Positions 5,305 to 9,030 of a DNA stretch of 9,030 bases are shown here, one piece after another. Made by a program: the position numbers and the translations under genes. The stretch's first letter is position 1. The number at the start of each line of letters is the position of its first letter. The DNA comes from Paracoccaceae bacterium (GTDB taxonomy: Bacteria; Pseudomonadota; Alphaproteobacteria; Rhodobacterales; Rhodobacteraceae). The notes beneath the pieces were generated by a model. The model worked only from the letters and a program-made list of their open reading frames with translations. It was not told the DNA's origin and searched no databases. The stretch is taken from positions 1-9,030 of the forward strand of contig JALVEX010000298.1 of NCBI GenBank assembly GCA_027030435.1. The letters are read 5' to 3'.

Positions 5305-8300
5305 ATGGTGGAGAAAGGCTCGCCCGAGGCATTGCGCCGCCGTATCCGCGCGCTTCAATATGCAGATGAAAAGGCCGTGCTCGCCGATCTGGTGGGCGCG
5401 GCCGCGCTCCCGCCCGATGCCCGCGCCGCCATCAGCGCCAGGGCGGCCGATCTGGTGCGCGAGATCCGCGCCTCGGCGCGTCCGGGGCTGATGGAGGTGT
5501 TCCTCTCCGAATACGGCCTTTCCACCGAGGAGGGCATTGCGCTGATGTGCCTTGCCGAGGCGCTCCTGCGCGTGCCCGACAGCGAAACCGTCGATGCCCT
5601 GATCGAGGACAAGATCGCGCCTTCGGACTGGTCGCGCCATCTCGGCCATTCCGCCTCGCCGCTCGTCAATGCCTCCACCTGGGCGCTGATGCTGACGGGC
5701 CGGGTGCTGGAGGAGCCGCAGGAATCCGGCATCGCCGCGCATCTGAAGGGCGCCCTGAAGCGGCTTGGCGAGCCGGTGATCCGCGCCGCGGTGGCGCGCG
5801 CGATGAAGGAGATGGGGCGCCAGTTCGTGCTCGGCGAGAGCATCGGCGCGGCGATGAAGCGCGCCCGCGCGATGGAGGAAAGGGGCTACAGCTATTCCTA
5901 CGACATGCTCGGCGAGGCGGCGCGCACCATGAAGGATGCCGATGCCTATCACCTCGCCTACGGGCGCGCGATCACCGCGATCTCGGCCGCCTGCACGCGG
6001 GGCGACATCCGCCTCGATCCCGGCATTTCGGTGAAGCTCTCGGCGCTGCATCCGCGCTACGAGGAAGCCAAGCGTGCGCGCGTGATGGCCGAGCTTGTGC
6101 CGCGTGTCCTTTCGCTCGCCACGCTTGCGCGCGCGGCCGGCATGGGCTTCAACATCGATGCCGAGGAGGCCGACCGCCTCGATCTTTCGCTCGATGTGAT
6201 CGAGGCGGTGCTCGCCGATCCCGCGCTTGCGGGATGGGATGGATTCGGCGTGGTAGTGCAGGCCTATGGCCAGCGCGCGGGCGCGGTGATCGAATGGCTC
6301 CACGCGCTCGCCGGAAGGCTTGAGCGGCGCATCATGGTGCGGCTCGTCAAGGGCGCCTACTGGGACAGCGAGATCAAGCGCGCCCAGGTGATCGGCGCGC
6401 CGGGATTTCCGGTGTTTACCCGCAAGGCGGCCACGGATGTTTCCTATATAGCCAATGCGCGCAGGCTTCTGGGGATGGCGGATCGCATCTATCCCCAGTT
6501 CGCCACCCATAACGCCCATACGGTGGAGGCGATCCTCCACATGGCGCGCGAGGCGGGGCTTGGGCGCGAGGATTACGAATTTCAGCGCCTGCACGGCATG
6601 GGCGAGCGGCTGCATGATATCGTCATGGCGCGCGAGGGCACGCGCTGCCGCATCTATGCGCCGGTGGGCGAGCACCGCGATCTCCTGGCCTATCTGGTGC
6701 GCCGCCTGCTGGAAAATGGCGCCAACAGCTCCTTCGTCAATCAGATCGTCAATGAAGACGTGCCGCCCGAAGCCGTCGCCGCCGATCCCTTCGCAGCACT
6801 CGAGGCCGCGCCCGCGCGCCCCGCCGCGATCCGCCTGCCGGCCGATCTCTTCCAGCCGCAGCGGAAGAATTCGCGCGGGTGGGATCTCGCCGATCCTGTG
6901 GCGCTTGATGAGATCGAAAAGGCCCGCGCGCCCTATCGCGAGCGCCTCTTCAACGCGCGCCCCGCACTGGCCGCCGATCTGCCCGATGGCGCGCCCGAAC
7001 CGGTAACGAACCCGGCGGATCCGGCCGATCAGGTGGGCGAGGTGCACCCGGCGACGCCCGATCAGGTGCAGGCGGCGATCAGCGCCGCGCGGCCCTGGCA
7101 GGCCCCGGTGGAAGAGCGCGCCGAGGTGCTTGAGCGCGCCGCCGATCTCCTTGAAGCCGATTTCGGCGCCATCTATGCGCTTCTGGCGCGCGAGGCGGGC
7201 AAGGCGCTTCCCGATGCGGTGAGCGAACTGCGTGAGGCCGCCGATTTCCTGCGCTATTACTCCGCCGAGGCGAAGAAGTACGATGCCTCCCCGCGCGGCA
7301 CCTTCGCCTGCATTTCGCCCTGGAACTTTCCGCTCGCGATCTTCACCGGCCAGATCGCCGCCGCGCTCGCCACCGGCAACGCGGTGCTCGCCAAGCCGGC
7401 CGAGGAAACGCCCCTCATTGCCGCGCGCGCGGTGGCGCTTCTGCACGAGGCCGGCGTGCCGCGCGAAGTGCTCCAGCTTCTGCCGGGCGCGGGCGAAACC
7501 GTGGGCGCAGCGCTCACCGCGAGCCCCGCGATCAGCGGCGTGGCCTTCACCGGCTCCACCGAAACCGCGCGCCTGATCCGCGCGCGCCTGGCCGCGCATG
7601 GCGATCCCGGCGCCGTGCTGATCGCCGAAACCGGCGGCATCAACGCCATGATCTTTGACAGCACCGCCCTTCCCGAACAGGCGGTGCGCGACGTGATCGC
7701 AAGCGCCTTCCAGTCCGCCGGGCAGCGCTGTTCGGCCTTGCGCTGCCTCTATGTGCAGGAGGATATCTTCGATGAATTCACCGCCATGCTGGTGGGCGCG
7801 ATGGAGGAGCTTTCCCTTGGCGATCCCTGGCATCTTTCAAGCGATATCGGCCCGCTGATCTCTGAGGCCGCGAAGCGCGATTTCACCGCCCATGTGGAAA
7901 GGGCGCGCGCCGAGGGGCGGCTCGTGAAGCAGTTCGAAGCACCGGGCAAGGGGCATTTCTTCGCCCCCGCGCTGATCCGGGTGGGCGGCATCGGCGATCT
8001 GGGGCGCGAGATCTTCGGCCCCGTCCTCCATATCGCCCCTTTCGCCGCGCGCGATCTTCCTCGCGTGATCGGCGATATCAATGCCACGGGCTACGGCCTC
8101 ACCTTCGGCTTTCACAGCCGCATAGATGATCGCGTGCAGCAGGTGAGCGAGGCGGTGCACGCCGGCAATATCTACGTCAACCGCAACCAGATTGGCGCGG
8201 TGGTGGGCAGCCAGCCCTTCGGCGGCGAGGGGCTTTCGGGCACCGGGCCCAAGGCGGGGGGGCCGGATTACCTCTTGCGCTTTGTCACCCCCGCGGCGCC

Positions 8301-8790
8301 CGGCGGCGAGCCCCCAGCCACGCCCGATGCCGCCGATCCGGCGCAGGTGCGGGCCGCGCTCGCGGCGCTCGCCCCTTCGCCGCACCCCGTGAGCGAAGAG
8401 GCGATGCCCGGCCCCACCGGCGAATCGAACCGCCTCTACCACTACCAGCGCGCGCCCCTTCTCTGCCTCGGCCCCGGCGCGGAAGCGGCCAGCGCCCAGG
8501 CCAAGGCCGCGCGCGCGCTCGGCGGGCTCGCGGTGGAGGCCCCGGGGCTTGCCCCCGAAGCGCTCGTCACGCTCGAAGGCTTCGGCGCGGTGGCTTTTTG
8601 GGGGGCCAAGGCCGGGGCCCGCGCCATCGCCCGTGCTCTTGCGGCGCGCGAAGGGCCGATCCTGCCGCTCGTGACCGGCGCAATCACCCGCCCCGATGTG
8701 CTGATCGAGCGCCATGTCTGCGTCGATACCACCGCCTCGGGCGGCAATGCGGCGCTACTGGCGCAAGCGGCGGGAGATGGCCGCCGGTAA
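5305..8790 (+). CDS. putA: Bifunctional proline dehydrogenase / L-glutamate gamma-semialdehyde dehydrogenase PutA
   Basis: This 1161-residue enzyme oxidises proline to P5C with FAD and then to glutamate with NAD+. The start at 5305 has AAGGAGG nine bases upstream; the open frame from 5224 has no such site. The PRODH part shows 'GYSYSYDMLGEAA' (194-206), 'LVKGAYWDSEIKRAQ' (347-361), 'RIYAPVGEH' (449-457) and Arg466-Arg467, which match the proline-binding arginines of E. coli PutA. The dehydrogenase part shows 'CISPWNFPLAIF' (669-680), 'GSTETA' (750-755), Glu775 and catalytic Cys809 in 'SAGQRCSALR', with the usual 34-residue spacing. After 'GGPDYLLRFV' (985-994) about 165 further residues form the degenerate ALDH-like C-terminal domain of type B PutA. 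They end in the conserved 'ERHVCVDTTASGGNAALLA' (1135-1153), thought to close the substrate channel. There is no N-terminal ribbon-helix-helix, so it is bifunctional, not trifunctional. It is likely a peripheral membrane enzyme passing electrons to quinone. Confidence 0.97.
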   Translation: MVEKGSPEALRRRIRALQYADEKAVLADLVGAAALPPDARAAISARAADLVREIRASARPGLMEVFLSEYGLSTEEGIALMCLAEALLRVPDSETVDALIEDKIAPSDWSRHLGHSASPLVNASTWALMLTGRVLEEPQESGIAAHLKGALKRLGEPVIRAAVARAMKEMGRQFVLGESIGAAMKRARAMEERGYSYSYDMLGEAARTMKDADAYHLAYGRAITAISAACTRGDIRLDPGISVKLSALHPRYEEAKRARVMAELVPRVLSLATLARAAGMGFNIDAEEADRLDLSLDVIEAVLADPALAGWDGFGVVVQAYGQRAGAVIEWLHALAGRLERRIMVRLVKGAYWDSEIKRAQVIGAPGFPVFTRKAATDVSYIANARRLLGMADRIYPQFATHNAHTVEAILHMAREAGLGREDYEFQRLHGMGERLHDIVMAREGTRCRIYAPVGEHRDLLAYLVRRLLENGANSSFVNQIVNEDVPPEAVAADPFAALEAAPARPAAIRLPADLFQPQRKNSRGWDLADPVALDEIEKARAPYRERLFNARPALAADLPDGAPEPVTNPADPADQVGEVHPATPDQVQAAISAARPWQAPVEERAEVLERAADLLEADFGAIYALLAREAGKALPDAVSELREAADFLRYYSAEAKKYDASPRGTFACISPWNFPLAIFTGQIAAALATGNAVLAKPAEETPLIAARAVALLHEAGVPREVLQLLPGAGETVGAALTASPAISGVAFTGSTETARLIRARLAAHGDPGAVLIAETGGINAMIFDSTALPEQAVRDVIASAFQSAGQRCSALRCLYVQEDIFDEFTAMLVGAMEELSLGDPWHLSSDIGPLISEAAKRDFTAHVERARAEGRLVKQFEAPGKGHFFAPALIRVGGIGDLGREIFGPVLHIAPFAARDLPRVIGDINATGYGLTFGFHSRIDDRVQQVSEAVHAGNIYVNRNQIGAVVGSQPFGGEGLSGTGPKAGGPDYLLRFVTPAAPGGEPPATPDAADPAQVRAALAALAPSPHPVSEEAMPGPTGESNRLYHYQRAPLLCLGPGAEAASAQAKAARALGGLAVEAPGLAPEALVTLEGFGAVAFWGAKAGARAIARALAAREGPILPLVTGAITRPDVLIERHVCVDTTASGGNAALLAQAAGDGRR

Positions 8791-8805
8791 GGCCCGCCCC
8801 GGGGA

Positions 8806-8834
8806 CTGGAACAGGCCGGCCTTTCGGTGCTAGA
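8806..8834 (+). promoter_or_regulatory. Possible dusA promoter
   Basis: In the 84-bp gap between putA and dusA, CTGGAA (8806-8811) and GCTAGA (8829-8834) are separated by 17 bp and would place transcription start about 30 bp before the dusA ATG. Matches to consensus are modest. No convincing terminator for putA is visible in the same gap, only an unlooped palindrome AGGCCGGCCT near 8813, so read-through from putA remains possible. Confidence 0.3.
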
Positions 8835-8874
8835 TGGCTGCCGGGAAGGATCCCCGGACCGGGAAGGCGCGGCG

Positions 8875-9030
8875 ATGACGGCACAAAAAGAGGCGGAAAA
8901 TTCGGGCGAGCGCGCATTGCGCCGCGCCGCGCGGCTTTCCGTGGCTCCGATGATGGACTGGACGGATCGCCATTGCCGCCATTTCCACCGCCTGATGAGC
9001 CGCCATGCGCTGCTCTATACCGAGATGGTC
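8875..9030 (+). CDS. dusA: tRNA-dihydrouridine synthase DusA (3' end outside window)
   Basis: The first 52 codons are present and the frame is open to the window edge. GGAAGG (8862-8867) stands seven bases before the ATG. After a charged N-terminal extension of about 22 residues comes 'LSVAPMMDWTDRHCRHFHRL', followed by 'LLYTEMV'. This is the FMN-binding start of the TIM barrel that is characteristic of DusA, which reduces U20/U20a in the D-loop of tRNA with NADPH. The match to the E. coli DusA N-terminus, recalled from memory, is close (APMLDWTDRHCRYF and LLYTEMV). The catalytic cysteine lies beyond the window. The gene follows putA on the same strand, but no functional link to proline use is apparent. 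Confidence 0.93.
   Translation, partial: MTAQKEAENSGERALRRAARLSVAPMMDWTDRHCRHFHRLMSRHALLYTEMV

Noticed and set aside
5194..7833. 879-codon open frame on the minus strand
   Set aside because: It lies antisense to putA, whose domains and catalytic residues are unmistakable. Its protein is rich in His, Arg and Gly with no recognisable domain, as expected from the high-GC third positions of putA read backwards.
8790..8874. Palindrome AGGCCGGCCT near 8813 as a putA terminator
   Set aside because: It has no loop and only three T residues after it, so it would not form a stable termination hairpin.

Overview
The window is gene-dense, GC-rich DNA from an alphaproteobacterium, most likely a member of the Rhodobacterales. 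That placement rests on four things remembered from family knowledge rather than searched: an H-NOX protein of the 'MHGLINR' type, a DUF4153 membrane protein, a divergent putR-putA pair, and a long type B PutA without an N-terminal DNA-binding domain. There are no insertion sequences, phage genes or CRISPR arrays.

Left part (1-3.3 kb, plus strand). The 3' portion of a DUF4153 integral membrane protein is followed, 60 bp later, by a two-gene signalling operon. The first gene encodes a stand-alone heme NO-binding (H-NOX) protein. The second overlaps it by ATGA and encodes a diguanylate cyclase whose N-terminus looks like the H-NOX-associated PAS-like domain (HNOBA) of animal soluble guanylate cyclase. 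Together they look like a split NO sensor that controls c-di-GMP rather than cGMP. Its heme-propionate motif is altered (Y-C-R-W-R instead of Y-x-S-x-R).

Middle (3.3-4.7 kb). A 220-bp non-coding stretch with two adjacent stem-loops leads into a probable 51-residue membrane-associated small protein ending in a CxxC motif. It faces, convergently, an uncharacterised class I SAM-dependent methyltransferase on the minus strand. Behind the methyltransferase lie 240 bp of non-coding DNA with two clear inverted repeats, then a class II tRNA-Leu(UAA) gene with an encoded CCA and a recognisable promoter, both on the minus strand.

Right part (4.7-9.0 kb). putR (Lrp/AsnC family, minus strand) and putA (plus strand) diverge from an AT-rich intergenic region carrying paired TTGCAA elements. 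This is the classic arrangement in which PutR activates proline catabolism, and PutA oxidises proline to glutamate. The window ends inside dusA (tRNA-dihydrouridine synthase), 84 bp after putA.

Most genes are standard. The parts most worth attention are the H-NOX/HNOBA-GGDEF operon with its atypical heme motif and the unannotated small protein with its structured leader.
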